From the NCBI GenBank assembly GCA_022495005.1, contig JAGYXB010002034.1, forward strand, positions 62,001 to 126,000: 64,000 nt of DNA, given 5' to 3'. How positions within the stretch are numbered: the first letter of the stretch is position 1; each line of letters opens with the position of its first letter. Below are positions 43,111-55,896 of this stretch, piece after piece. Both the position numbers and the translations under genes were made by a program. Source of the DNA: Rhyacophila brunnea. Its lineage: Eukaryota > Arthropoda > Insecta > Trichoptera > Rhyacophilidae. The notes beneath the pieces were generated by a model that saw only the letters and a program-made list of their open reading frames with translations, did not search any database and was not told the DNA's origin.

Positions 43111-44222
43111 ACCTTCACTACGACTCGGTTCCACACCTCCTGGCATGGAAACCCTTGTCGTTCTCGATTTTGTCTGTCGTCCTACTCGAACTTCGGCCTG
43201 ACAAAATACGAGTACCATAGTATGATGACAAATAAAATAGCCCCTGCAAATGCCTCTACTCATAGACATCTGGCTCTGCTCACATTAATATCATTCTTTC
43301 ATAAACGGTTGCATAGCGATTAATGTTGTTAAAAATTGATGATTCTACCTAGATTGTAATGAAGGTACCTACATGTTGTAAATTTTCGTTTGTGTCTTTA
43401 ACCTATTCTACTGACGTGTCCAAATCAATGCATATAGAGATGTCTTTTATTTTGTTAACTGTCAATTCATGGTGGAACTGCATTGTATTGTTGTTTTTAT
43501 TTAATAAAACGCAATTTTTTTGTAGTACTTATTCCACTTTTAATCAATAGATTAGGACCGGTTTTGTATAGAGATATTGTATATAAAGCAGAATGGAAAG
43601 TGTCTTGATAATTCCTCTTGCCGTCCATAGTACTCTCAGCATTCGCCTCCAGCCAGTACAATTGCAGATTAATTGTTAATTGCGGTACAATGGCATTTAA
43701 TTTGAGCAATACATACTCAATTTTGATTAATAACAATGGCAGGTACCTAATATTATATTATATTTCAATATTATCTTCTTGCATAGGTAAGTATCCAAAA
43801 TCTATATTGCTTCATTTACTTCAAAACAGTTTTATCATAATAATGTCAATAGTCTAAAACCCTTCACCGCATCACAAAGTGAATAGTTCATTTTCCATTA
43901 TATTACCAACCAAACAGTACACAATTGAGCCAAATAAACGGAATAAAACTCCCATGGCAAAATAGTATGTTTGTCCGGTCGGATTAGCACACAGTGATGC
44001 ACGGGATTATCCCATAATCTGAATGGAACCCTTATGGTGAAAGCACGGCGCTTTGAGCGCATTGTCCGGGACCACGAGGCCGGAAAATATGAAGGGTCTT
44101 GGATATTTTCGATTCGTTCAACATTGGCAGGTAAGTACCTATAATACATTAGATTTTTATTGTTGTGAATGTCAAATCGGTTGCTCACTTTGTTAACGTG
44201 TGCTTTTGCAAAGGCGTATCGT
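43111..44222. other. Non-coding downstream DNA
   Basis: The GC-richer 43110-43240 block follows the SINE directly and shows no known domain. Overlapping frames at 43359-44281 on both strands are not supported as genes. Confidence 0.4.
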
Positions 44223-44230
44223 GGTAACAT

Positions 44231-44746
44231 CAGCGGCGAAGGGTGGATGTAGGCTGTCAAAATCCGACATGAATGGTGCACATTAAACTTTGTCAGTCAT
44301 TCGTATTTGTTTTTATTGCACTAATACTACAATTTAGAGATTGTGTTTGTTAGTTTTTAAAAATAAATTAAACCTTGACTAAACCAAACCATAATAGTTT
44401 TGTTATGTTATGGGCGATCGGACAAAATAGTGCATACTTTTTCATTCATACTTATTTGTTTTCGTTGAATTAAGAATACATATTACACATGTTTTTTTTT
44501 AATTCAATAACCCCCTGCATAAACCAAACTATAGTAGATAAAATATATTTTATAGATAGACGATTATTTTTTGAGTATGATCTATTATGACTTGGTTTTC
44601 GCAGTGTTTAATTGAATTTTAAAAAACTAATTAACACCATCTGTAAATTGTTGACTTAGTTCAATGAAAACAAATACCTACGTAATATGACTGACAAAAT
44701 GTATTGTGAACTATTTATGTTGGATCTTAATAGCCTACCTCCACCC
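44231..44746 (+). mobile_element. hAT-like H, copy 3
   Basis: Starts CAGCGGCGAAGGGTGGATG and ends CCACCCTTCGCCACTG, with long inverted subterminal regions. Flanking 8-mers GGTAACAT and TGTGACAT match at 6 of 8 positions, which is consistent with an old 8-bp duplication. Confidence 0.87.
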
Positions 44747-44799
44747 TTCGCCACTGTGTGACATGAGGAGTGCATTTTATAAAAGGTAATAAATCTTGC

Positions 44800-44935
44800 T
44801 CTCTTGCTCACCATCCAATCCTGGGTGAAGGCCTTTTGCAAGCTACTACTACTTTCCTCGGTCTCTAGCTCTTCGTTGCCACGTCATACTTCCGCCTAGT
44901 AATGTACCGTGGGGATAGGCATGTCACGTATTGCT
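44800..44935 (-). pseudogene. LINE 3' end fragment
   Basis: The minus strand reads RPRKVVVACKRPSPRIGW across the C-terminal end of a LINE-type ORF, in a strongly truncated copy. The similarity is to a motif I remember from insect LINE ends, so the family is uncertain. Confidence 0.4.
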
Positions 44936-44955
44936 TAGAGATGGTTAATTATAAA

Positions 44956-45303
44956 CAGTGACGCCCCTAGACAAAATTCCGCCCCATTTTTGTATACAGT
45001 ATTTTTTATCATCCGTGCACGCGTTATTTCTGGTCACCATGGACGTTGAAGGTTAACGGAAGTAAACTAGACATCGCGAACCCGACAAAAATGATAGTCC
45101 TGTTGAAACTTTTATAATAATTAATACATTTTGTTTCCAACCAGTTAGCTGATTTTTTAATGGAAAGATAATTTCATTATTACTAACTTTAGGTAGGTAG
45201 CTATTTCTATATGTACCAAATGATTTACCTCGATTTGCCGCCCTTCGAGTAACTGCCGCCCCCAAGCGACGCTCAATCTGCCTACCCCCACGGGACGTCA
45301 CTG
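44956..45303. mobile_element. hAT-like element with perfect 8-bp TSD ATTATAAA
   Basis: CAGTGACGCCCCTAGAC at the left and GGGACGTCACTG at the right, with identical ATTATAAA at 44948-44955 and 45304-45311. It is 348 bp with no transposase. A related right end lies at 31435-31494. Confidence 0.93.
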
Positions 45304-45911
45304 ATTATAAAGTGAGGCAAATGAAGGAACCAATACGAATTACAACTTTTGAAAGCAGTGGTATTATTTCCATGATGCGGACTATGCGGTTGGTTCGTTA
45401 TTAGGTAGTAATGACATCTTATGCCTATGCTCCATTGGCACTGATGTCAGACGATTTACAGTCTACGGACTTTTATCATTTATTATGGACCGAAAAAAAT
45501 ATTGATTAATTTGTTAATTTACACATTAGAGAATGAGTAATTTTTTTTTATTTCAACTTATGAAATTGTTAAAAGAAAACCTAAATTTTGTGGTATTGTC
45601 ACTGCTATATTATTGTATGCATAACGAAGACATAACGATAATCGTAACCTTTGACATTTGACAGCTCGACGTTTTTACTCGTTGGTTGATCAGTAGCAGA
45701 GCATAGACAAATCGAACGATTTATTGTCCGCGGACTTTTGGGTCACCAATAGAGCGCCTGCATTAGTTTTAAAAAATCACAAAGGGTATCGAAACTTGTC
45801 AGCGGCTCAGACGTTGACGTAACTAAAATGCATTTGTTTTCTAAGATAATAAATAGGTAGGTATGCCTAACCTAACCTAACCTAATAATTTCGCATATTA
45901 CTTTAGACTAA
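45304..45911. other. Non-coding downstream DNA with a short CCTAA run
   Basis: No gene. A short GCCTAACCTAACCTAACC run lies at about 45865-45885, just before repeat J. Confidence 0.5.
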
Positions 45912-46379
45912 AATAATTACAAGATAAAAAGAACTTTTTATATACAACGTTTTTAAATTTTCTGTTGAATCATATAAACTTGACTCGACTAGTTTAAACA
46001 ATCAAAAATTTCTGTAATTGATAGAAATAATACTGAAATATTATTTTGACATTCATATTGATTTCCATAGTAACGCACGTATATATTAATAATTTAGTTG
46101 CTAGGACCCCAGACCCCCAGCCACTAATAATAGTGGATTGGATTACGGACTTCTTCCGAAACAACTTTTCATACAAAACAGAATTAACTGAAAACGAATT
46201 CAATTCTACTTAAAGATGGCTAAAAGTATTAAAAAATGCATTGACATGGTGTTCTGATATATTCTAGAAGTTTCAAATGTCTAGCTAGTCGGGAAGTTAG
46301 CTAAAAATCGATTGCAAGATTTGTACCGGACAAACAACCACTGAATAAATAAGAATACGAGCTAAGAAAAACGTTGTAA
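45912..46379 (+). mobile_element. Repeat family J, copy 4
   Basis: Left end ATTACAAGATAAAAAGAAC, right end GAGCTAAGAAAAACGTTGTA. It is 27 kb away from the three intronic copies but in the same orientation. It lacks part of the middle segment. Confidence 0.87.
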
Positions 46380-46513
46380 AATAAAGGAGTCGGCATTCTA
46401 AGCCTACATAAGTGCGGCACTTGGCATAGGGACATCTTTGCTTGAACTTGACGAGTTAGGGCCTCCCAGCAGCCGTTTAATGATACTCGAATAGTGTGAT
46501 GGGTGATATCTAA

Positions 46514-46631
46514 GAGCTTGTCCAGATGACGCGTGTGTCACCACGATTCGCCACGAGAGCATGTGGACGGCTTAATGAGGTTACATGTACCTGGAATACG
46601 CGCGAGTTAAATTGCGCCATCTGGACAAGGC
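46514..46631. mobile_element. Small PIF/Harbinger-like MITE
   Basis: Ends GAGCTTGTCCAGATGACGC and GCGCCATCTGGACAAGGCC are inverted. TAA lies directly outside both (46511-46513 and 46632-46634). A 118-bp non-coding element with a 3-bp TAA/TTA duplication fits PIF/Harbinger. Confidence 0.75.
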
Positions 46632-47047
46632 CTAAATATTCAACAACTATAGCTTGAGACCTCTACGCTTTATCTTATTTAATGCATTAATAAAAACAAA
46701 ACAAAAAATAGAACAAACCTAAATTTATTTTCAATTAGAATCATTATCAAAATATCTAAGCCACTGGAAGTGGGTTATTGACCAATATTTTGTAAAATGT
46801 GTCTCATATCAACAAAGCCCTTTGCTTAGGACTTATTTATTTTTATGCTACAGTGTAACTAATAAGTAGAGCTTTTAATATAAGTACTTACTTTAAATCT
46901 GAATATATTTTATTCGTGTCACTAATTTTCGTTTACGAAATCTTCCGTTCACCAAATATGACAAATTTTTTATACAGAATCTATAATCAGAAACAAACTA
47001 AATAAAAATGGCATTATCGTGAAACTGAACTTGCTTCAGCAGATTAA
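46632..47047. other. Non-coding downstream DNA
   Basis: No gene or repeat is recognised. Confidence 0.5.
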
Positions 47048-47298
47048 TCTTCTTCTTTTTTCTTTTCGCCAGTCTGATCCTAATAGGATCATATTATGGC
47101 CCTCCTCAGTGTGGAGTTTCATATTTTTGTTTTTACGATAAATGTATGTTAGCCACTTGCTCAACCTATAAGGTCCATACTCTGACCCGAAACACAAATT
47201 AAAAAAAAAACTATTTGCGCGTTTGCCAGACCTAGGATTTGAACCAGTGACCCACCACATTATAAGCCGAGGCGTCAGCCGCTCGGCTATCGTGGCCG
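47048..47298 (-). mobile_element. SINE family B
   Basis: The minus strand reads CGGCCACGATAGCCGAGCGG, a box-B-like GGTTCAAATCCTAGGTCTGG, ACCTTATAGGTTGAGCAAG and a CCTATTAGGATCAGACTGG end with an AAGAAGAAG tail. Confidence 0.88.
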
Positions 47299-49279
47299 TA
47301 ATATAGGAAACTCATAAAAGTCCCCACCTGGAAAAAGATTCATTATTTTAAAATTTGGTTATAAATAAATAATTCATTGGTGTCATAAAAATTCATGTAA
47401 CTTACTTTGGACGCTTTATTTAAAAAAAAAATATGTCTTTATTTTGTTCAGGTTCGTGTATGTAATAATCGAACACCGCTTTGCATATAATACTGCCCTG
47501 ATACTCTAAAATTAATTTTGGATTTTACATCTTTACCTTTTAGGCGATTTTACTATGTCATAACTAAATTAATAAGCTTTATTTTTAAATAAAATATATT
47601 TGCGCCCCCTGACTGCCTCATATGCTTGATTTGATCATTGCAATATTACGCTACCATGGCAAAATTAGTTTTATTTAAAAAAAAAATGCCTTTGCTGAAA
47701 GTTTAAATTATTTGCAAACACACTGTTGTCAGTAACATCGGAGAAGAGAAAGGAGGAATTCCGGTAGGCAATGAATGCTATGCGGAGATTGCAAGAGGAC
47801 ATCTTGCTTCTGCCCTTCTTTCGTTTGTCTTCGACTTCTTCTCCTTCTTTGCATTTTACCGGCGTCTCTTGTCTTTGTTCGGCCGACAACCGATTGTCCG
47901 CAACACTGCCGACACTGACAACTTACTGAATGCAAGTAGGTTTCCACCAACCATTTATTTTTTGTTAGTTCACAGTGCTCCTCTCTCCCATGAGCTCTTT
48001 TATTGAAAACTTTCTGTAAACTCAGTCAAAGTACACTCATGTGCGTGGCGCTTAGTCTTGGGTATCCGTTCCTGAGACATTCCCAGGCGTAAAAACTGCT
48101 CATGATAAGCTCGATTAAGACCGCGTGTGGTGCAAGCGGATTGGTTTGGAGGGGTTTACGTTTATGTTGACGCAGATGATGCAAAAGATTTATCATAAAA
48201 TTTCAAAGGGGGCCTCGAAACAGTTGAAACCATCCATTCAATTCTAAAATTATATAGGTATCTATCACAAATTGAGTGTGAAATGTTGCCCTAACTTAAA
48301 TAACTGCAATACAAAACCAGAGAGGATCTCTAACCTATTCTATCTTTTAAATATTCATTCAAGAATACTGATTTTGAAACCTAATTATAATGGAGTTCTA
48401 CTACGTAAGCCACAGTTGAGTTAATAATTTATTCAAGAATGTGATTTACCAAATAAATTCTTTTATGTCGGTAGGTAGACGCAGTACAAATTTATAAAAC
48501 GGTTTTGTGTAGCTTTTTGTGCTCAAAAATAATAGTTTAAACTAAAAGATTATATACAATAAAATTTAATTAAAATAACTGATAATACTGACTATTTATA
48601 TCGGCCAATGGGTAGCCATATAAAGCAAATTCTATCGGATAACAAATATTATGTTGGTGTTATTGACCGTCTTAAATATTAAATTCACCTCTACCTAGTT
48701 TAATATCTATTTTTAGTTTGTAAAGTAAATAATTTTTTTACAAAAAATATTTCAATTTATTAAATGTTTGTATTTAATTTTTAATCGTGTGAGCCTAAAA
48801 TCAGTTAGTGCGTCGGGCTTCCACGTCCCTTAACATGCCACATCAACACATAATAGGTATCTTATAATATTATTAGATTGAGAAAAGAGTATATTATTAA
48901 GCAATATCTTACATGCATATTGGGGGAGGGGGTTGTAATAAATACTTGATACCTGTACACGTGCTCGCAAAACCAAACTAGCAAGGAGTGCCTTTAGGTG
49001 CCTGAATAGTATCTTCAAAAGTGAACTCCCATTGTGTCTTAAAAAGCGTTCAGCCAATGTGTGCTACTAGTATGCGAGTATGCATGTGAAACATGGACCC
49101 TTATTGTACCTAATATAAATATAAAAATACGAATAGCGCAACGTGGCATGGATAACTTTTTGTTGTGCTTCAAAGAATGCAAAGCGAGCCGACTGTTCGC
49201 AAAAATTGAACGGTCGTTTTGTTTACGTGACAAACTTTAATTCATATTGTGACTTATAAGACATACCTACGTGACTTCT
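47299..49279. other. Non-coding downstream DNA with a repeat copy at 48045-48170
   Basis: The GC-richer 47740-47950 carries two overlapping antisense frames rich in Arg/Lys/Glu with no known domain. Positions 48045-48170 match 11855-12015. No host gene is supported. Confidence 0.4.
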
Positions 49280-49584
49280 GTGGGTCTATTCTATACTTAT
49301 CGAACACTAAATTGATAAATAGTATCAAACTTAGGGTAGGTTTTTATCAAAATATTAGCACTTATTGTAACAATTACACGAAGCCGGTTTTTATTGTTGC
49401 AATAAGTGCGATATTTTAACAGCAGCATAGGTGCTGTTAAAATATAGCACTTATTGCAACAATAAAAACCGGCTTCGTGTAATTGTTACAATAAGTGCTA
49501 ATATTTTGATACAAACCTACCCTAAGTTTGATAATATTTTTCACTTTATCACTTTAGCGGTCGATAAGTATAGAATAGACCCAC
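49280..49584. mobile_element. Foldback element L, copy 1 (305 bp hairpin)
   Basis: Almost the whole element is self-complementary. The ends are GTGGGTCTATTC and GAATAGACCCAC, and the middle is ATATTTTAACAGCA, a 7-nt loop, then TGCTGTTAAAATAT. Between them, GCACTTATTGTAACAATTAC occurs on both arms. A second copy lies at 63666-63972. Confidence 0.93.
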
Positions 49585-52500
49585 TTGTATACCACTCTCG
49601 GTAGGGTAAGTCAGAAGTTTGTGTTCTCTGGCGGGAACACTGGACAGATACGTCAAAATTAATATTCTCAGCCACCGGAATCTAACCTGGTTCAACCATT
49701 TAAGGCAGTGCGCAGTACCCACATAGTATCCATTAGTGGCAAAGACTCCATACTAGGCGATTATTTGAAGCCTACCTTATTAAGAAAAATATTTTTAAAT
49801 TGCATATTAACTTATTTATATAATCACTTGATTATAATATATTCTATAAAATAATTTATTTTTCCAGCGAGAGATGCCGTATGTGTAGGAAAGTATTACA
49901 CAGATAATTACAAAACAATCGGCAAAGGTTTTAAAAAATATACAACAGCGCGCCATCTGTCTTGACGTAAATAAAGATTGGATTATGTTTCAAATAATTC
50001 TTAATTTTTTTCATATGGACTTAACGTCACGTAGCCCCGCCCAGTATATCGAATTGTATAAACTAAGGTAAGCTCCGATCGCAGAGCCTAAAACTAAATA
50101 ATTAATAATTAGATAATTAAAAAAAATCTATGGTGTTTAATCGAATATTATCGAATCGAATCGAATTAAAATAAAAAAACCTTTTATCTAATGATTTTTG
50201 ATGTGTATAAATGTTTTGAAAAAATACGTACTTAATTTAAACTGATCGCTTAATTTTATGTCGTCAGTGAGTTTTTGAAGTTTCATTAAATTAGTGTGTC
50301 GTTGTCATTAGTATGTACCTACCTATTCATTGGTAGTAATATCGTATTATCTTCTTATTTCTCGTACTATACCTGACAAGTGTGTTCTTTTTATCAGATC
50401 TCCACAGCCTACCTCTTTCCAAAAGTCACTCTTCGCCACTGGTATCCATTTACTATTGTGATTGACAATAAATTATACCTAATAAAAAATATTAATTACC
50501 TATGTATTATTTTGTACCTATGCCTTGGTAACCACTGGATGGCCAAATAACAATCGTCTGATCATTCATCAGTCATCACTCAACAAGTTGATGAGTAGTT
50601 AAATAGGTACAGATGTATTTAACTTCAACTTACGTGCATTTTTTATATACCTAAGTAGGTACCTACATACTTTTATTGTGTATTATTTACTGTACTTGTA
50701 AACATATACAATTGTACTTGTCGTATCAAACGTACAATCTCTATTGTTTTATATTGCAATGACGATTTCGTAACAGACTGCTCTGGAGTGATTGAAAACC
50801 TTTTCCTTTCATGAAGTATGCATGACAGCCAAAAAAAGCTATTATTTATTTATTTTTCACTTTAAATGTGTTAATTTTATTTGAGAATGATTTTTAGTGG
50901 AGAGCCATTATGGCAAATGTAATAATTGTACATGAGCAACTTTTATTTTCAAGAAGACTAACAAAAACTTTTTACTGGCCGCATTTTACTTAAATTATTA
51001 TTAAACAAACCAAAACAATAAAATCTAATTAATTATTTGAAAAATTATGATACAAAATTATTGCGGAGCAACAAATAATCATTCTGGGTGAGAGGGGGTG
51101 CTCTTCTATATTATAATAAATCTATATATTATAGTAATACGTACCTACATACTTAAAGCAAACAATTGAAACAATATAATAATGATCTATGTTACATTTG
51201 GGCATTTTGTGATAATCAAAGAAAACTATTTTGATGAGAAGAAATTATTTATAATTAAAAGGCCTCTACTGAATTCCTTAAACACTTATTTTTATTCCTC
51301 TTTCAATTTTCCATGTGAATTTTTCTTTGTGAAGCCTATTTGCATCCGCAGGATTAACAAAATCTCTTGTGTCATCCTCCATTTTGATAAATGCATATAT
51401 TATGTATCATTATTGTAGGGATGCCAACATAACGGATCAAAAACAAGTGACTTAATGTTGCTAGATCAAAAAAATAAATATGCTAAAACAGAGGCAATGT
51501 GATGTTGATCCAGAGAAATTGGACTCCTCCCAATCTTTAATCTCTTATTGATCATTGTTACATTTTTAGTTAAAAACTGCCAAAATGTAGGTAACATAGA
51601 TCATTATTGAGGGAAAAGGTTCAATTTAATAACGATCAGAACCAATTTCGTCTGCATACCAATGTTTACTTAAGCGGGTGAAACCGGTTCCGATCGTTGT
51701 AAAAATAATTAGATTCGTCCATTCAATGTAAATAATATAAACAAAGACAAGAATTAAACCAAACCGGGAACACAAAATCACCTTGGCCAGATCACCGAAG
51801 CCGAAATCGACCATTTCGCGACTAGCGGCGCCACATTTAATGGCAGAATTAGGAAACGCAAGTTGCATCCACAGGCGATTTTCTTTGCCGCATATGACGC
51901 AATAGATTCCTCAGTCGATTTAAAAGGGGTCCACGAGATAGTTCAAACCGATCATACAATTAATAAATTAAACCAAACCTAAAGCATAACCAATTTCTTG
52001 CTATATAATGCTAATATCAAAGGGGTTCATTACATAACCACTCATACAGATACGTATTTATATAAAAAAAAAAATAGCCAATAGGTATGTGTCATCACTA
52101 TCATCCTGATTTCTGAAAAAACATTTTTAGTAAAAGCATTGTGACTTGTGGCTGTAGGGCTCTAAATCAATCGGCGTTGGGCCTCCACGCCCCTAAATTC
52201 GGAAATGTTAAACTTATTTGTAAAACACACAGCTGTACATTTGGGAAAACGATTACCAACAAAGAACAGATAATAAATAGAATTCCGATAGACTATATAC
52301 CAATACAGTAAATTTTGACGCGAGGTTTTGAATGTGTGAGTGCCCTAAAAAAATGAACCACGCGTTATAGTCATTATACACCAATATTAAATGAGCGCCA
52401 ATGCATAAACCGAGAGCAGTTGTCAGTATTCGGCGTATGTCGTATTCTTGACACGTGTTTAAATTTATCTCGTATTCCTCCTTACTCGAGATCGGTTGCC

Positions 52501-53007
52501 TGCTTCTCCTTACCCGTTAGGTATTTCAGTTACCATTATTTCTGAGTTCCCTGATTACCAATCACTGCATTTTTACACGGTGCTATCAACAGTGCGTCCG
52601 TGTCAAGAGTTATGATGTAAGTTTTGTAAGCAACCTTAGGAGACCTTCCACAATACCACGGAATACTGGATTCAAAGAAATAATGTCTAATTATTGTTAT
52701 TATTTTGACTCAATGCTGTCGGTCTGACGAGCATAAAAACAGGTTAAAAAATACAACTGATGTTATTTTAAAGGTAACAATAATAATTGATTAATGATAT
52801 TATCATTAACGTGACAGAGCAATAATTGGAAAATCCATTTACTTAGAATTATTGTTTATTTATATTATATTTTATAATTTTAATTATATTATATTGTTAG
52901 TAGATAGGAATAAAATTATTTAAAAAGAAAAAGGAATACCTAACACCTGTTTCAAAGCTGCAAATTTATGTATCTATTGGTGTATTTATTTAAATATATT
53001 TCAGAGG
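49585..53007. other. Gene-free downstream DNA with two interspersed repeats
   Basis: Positions 50225-50445 are inverted relative to 57825-58040. Shared words are CTTTCCAAAAGTCACTCTTC, ACCTGACAAGTGTG and TTAGTGTGTCGTTGTCATTA. Repeat F copy 2 lies at 52262-52552. Frames at 51182-51868 have no domain. Confidence 0.55.
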
Positions 53008-53070
53008 TATGACTTCATCAGAAACGAGGAGATAAGAGAACAGACCATGTAGCATCTCATCTTGACGCAG
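53008..53070 (+). pseudogene. Tiny LINE reverse transcriptase remnant
   Basis: RYDFIRNEEIREQT, then a stop. It aligns with WYDFSSNEEIRERTKQ of the fragment at 54858-55300. Confidence 0.6.
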
Positions 53071-53429
53071 TAGGGGAACTTAAAATTCTCCCCCACTCCC
53101 CATAAAAATCTGCAAAAAAACTAATGTAGAGGAATGACAAATTCTTCTGGCATTGCAGCCACAACGAAATCACTTTGTGGCGGTGTTAGTGTCATTTGAG
53201 AGTAATGATATCAACATCTAAATGAGTCGCCAGCACTGACAGAAGTATTTGACAACAATGACAACTACTTACCTGGGTTTTAGGGCAATTTTATTTTTGA
53301 AATATTTATTAACCGATAAAAAACTTATTTTAAAATTTTTTTATAAACCCTTTTTTAAATTATTTTATCAAACCATTACGATTTGAAAAACAATGAATGG
53401 TGAAAAATTACATTAAAATTATTACATAT
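53071..53429. other. Non-coding downstream DNA
   Basis: No gene or repeat is recognised. Confidence 0.4.
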
Positions 53430-53665
53430 AAATTCTTAAAATAGGGTCTGCTTCGTTCATTCGGTGTAGGTACTTCCTTGTATCTAATTTATAATTTTTG
53501 TATTTACTCTTTTTACTATTTAATAACTTAATACTATATAATATAGATACTGTTTTAATACTTTATCTTTGATTTGAGATGCCATGTTGTGAACTTCTTA
53601 AATCAATATTTTTTTAAGTTCACTGGGTATATGTAAAAAATAAATAAATTTTGATTTGATTTTAT
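53430..53665 (+). mobile_element. LINE 3' UTR-only copy
   Basis: Aligns with 63080-63285 (AAAATAGGGTCTGCTT, TTTTTGTATTTAC, CATGTTGTGAACTTCTTAA) and ends in an AAATAAATAAATTTTGATTT tail. It is 5' truncated so that no coding part remains. Confidence 0.8.
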
Positions 53666-53682
53666 TTCCCTCCGTATTTCAC

Positions 53683-54076
53683 CGTGTCCGGAAACTTGTA
53701 GGTACGTATGCAGTTCGCCGTATCACACTTCACCGTGAAATGTTGTATCGGAAATAAATGGCCATATATTAAAGACCGTCCAACCACTTTGGGTCGTATA
53801 GTACTGACATAAAATTCATGTCTAACTAAAACACGGTTCTTGTCGATTTACACTTTACAAGAAACCAGCAGCAAAAAAATCAAAATAGCCGATATACTGG
53901 ATTATTTGTTAGGTTAGGTTTTCATTCTTTAATTCACGAATTTTGCCAAAATCAGCTATGCAAATTGAATTAATGTTCATATTGAATCTAATAAAATTTG
54001 AGACCGTATAGTATACGGCCAACTAACGGCAAACTGTGCCACGGTGAAATGTTTTACGTACAATTTACATTTAACT
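53683..54076 (+). mobile_element. Element M, copy 2
   Basis: Flanked by 9-bp direct repeats GTATTTCAC (53674-53682 and 54077-54085). It has the same internal order as copy 1, including CAAAATAGCCGATATACTGG followed by TTAGGTTAGG, and the GTATAGTATAC palindrome core. Confidence 0.88.
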
Positions 54077-54085
54077 GTATTTCAC

Positions 54086-54857
54086 GCGGACAGTCACAGT
54101 GATCGCTATTAGATATAAAATTTAAAAAAAAAAACCGAATTCTAGTATGGCTTTTCAATTCTTTTTTTTATTCTTACGATGGTGAAGTATGGAGAGTGAA
54201 AATCTTCATGAATATAATACAATGTAGATACCTACTTAACTACTAGGCTAGAATCAAACCCAAGCTTGTTGTTAATTTGTTATCAATGTATCTACGTATA
54301 ATTTCGGCACATATGTGACTACCAGTGTGCTCACAATTTGTATTTAATGTAACCATTGTCACTTTTTACATAGCTCTTAATTTCAATTGTCATCTTCAAA
54401 TGTTTTTATGTGACACATAAAACACTCGCGGATTTTTAACCTTCTGTTGTAATTTGTAATTCCATTAAGAATGTTCCAATTTACAAGCATTGAGCTATGG
54501 TGATATATTTTAAATTAAGTTGAACAACGGAGTCCTATTCTTTGCATGAGATTAAAAAAAAATGAAATGAAAGCAATCATCCAGAATAAGAGCATCCAGA
54601 GTAGAGTTCCACATACTACTGAATAGAGACGCAATCACCAAAGTAATCGTCAATAATATAAAATAAAAGAACACAATTATTAAAAAGATTTTTGTTTATT
54701 TATAATATGTATGTAGCCACGTCTCCTCACAGAGACGGATTTACCGTATGGCTAAAGGAGCGATAGCCCAAAGCTTAGTAGGGCGTCGGAACTCGAATAA
54801 TAAATTGAAATAATGCTATTTTATTAATAATCCTGGAATAACACGGTGAAATAGATC
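54086..54857. other. Non-coding downstream DNA
   Basis: No gene is recognised. Confidence 0.5.
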
Positions 54858-55300
54858 TTCTTCTTTGGCCATATCCGCCCCTTAATTGGGACATATGCAC
54901 ACCACGCGGCGCCTTTGAGAATCCCTGTCGCTCGCCAGTTTTCTTGCTTCGTTCCAGGTCAAACTAGCATCCCGTAGCTCCGCCGTATACACTCTGTAGA
55001 TAGTATTTAGCGGGCTTCCAGGACGCCGGAATCCAGTCGGCTTGAAGAACAGGTAAGCCAGATTAAAGTTCCCTTCTGGCATCCGCAGCACGTGGCCGAG
55101 CCAGGTCCAACGTCGCCTCTTCACTTTCAGCGTGATGAGAGGCTGCTTGGTGCGTTCTCTTATCTCCTCGTTGCTGCTAAAGTCATACCACCGCACACCC
55201 AGTATTCTTCGCAAACATCTGTTTTCGAAGCTCAGTATACGGTTGCTTTGAGCCTTCGTAAGATTGTGGCGCGTATTAAATAATATAAATTGAGAAAAAA
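54858..55300 (-). pseudogene. Non-LTR reverse transcriptase, C-terminal fragment
   Basis: The minus strand is open from about 55300 to a stop at 54882. It reads ILSFENRCLRRILGVRWYDF, NEEIRERTKQPLI, RRRWTWLGHVLRMP, LTWNEARKLASDRDSQRR. It is the best preserved LINE fragment of this family here, but it lacks the polymerase and endonuclease domains. Confidence 0.88.
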
Positions 55301-55549
55301 TTGTGTTGCATTTTAGTTGTTATTTTTTTCAACTTGAACCTGCGGAATAAAAATTACGATTAAGAAAATATATTTAGATTGGTATACAAAATCGATCAAT
55401 ATTTTTTCAATTACGATTTAATAAGTTGGGTTTTTGACGACCTCAAACGCAGGCCTGGTTAAAAAAATATAATATATTTGATCCCGAGCAAAGACCCAAT
55501 GGATTGGGCATATGGTTTACTGGGTACTAGGTATTTATTCCTAGGAAAA

Positions 55550-55714
55550 CCGCGCTGGTCTTCCATCCCGGAGTTCTGGGTTCAATTCCCGGTGAGGTCA
55601 AAATATATTTACATAATCTAATATGTACATAAATTCCTCAAGCCTGGGAGTTATTCACGGCCTATTGTAGTGTTTAATAAAGAAACAAATAAATAAATTA
55701 AAAAAAAAAAAAAA
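55550..55714 (+). mobile_element. SINE family A, 5' truncated
   Basis: Begins in the tRNA-like part at GCTGGTCTTCCATC, with box B GGGTTCAATTCCC. The body is GAGGTCAAAATATATTTACA and the end is TTGTAGTGTTTAATAAAGAA with a poly(A)-like tail. Confidence 0.88.
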
Positions 55715-55896
55715 TCCAACACTCGTAATTGAACTATTGAACTGACATAATTTATAACACTTCGTCGTCATTGATGGTAAAGTAGATTGGCGGCAATCCG
55801 ATGGATACAGGTTCGAGTTACCTATATATTTTTAATAAAATAATTCAAATTGGTGTATTACTAAGGTGTTCCAAATTATACACATATTAAATATAC
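55715..55896. other. Non-coding downstream DNA
   Basis: Nothing recognised. Confidence 0.4.

Noticed and set aside
47671..47950. Two overlapping Arg/Lys-rich antisense frames
   Set aside because: Both frames read the same GC-richer block. The composition looks like a simple biased sequence and no domain is visible.
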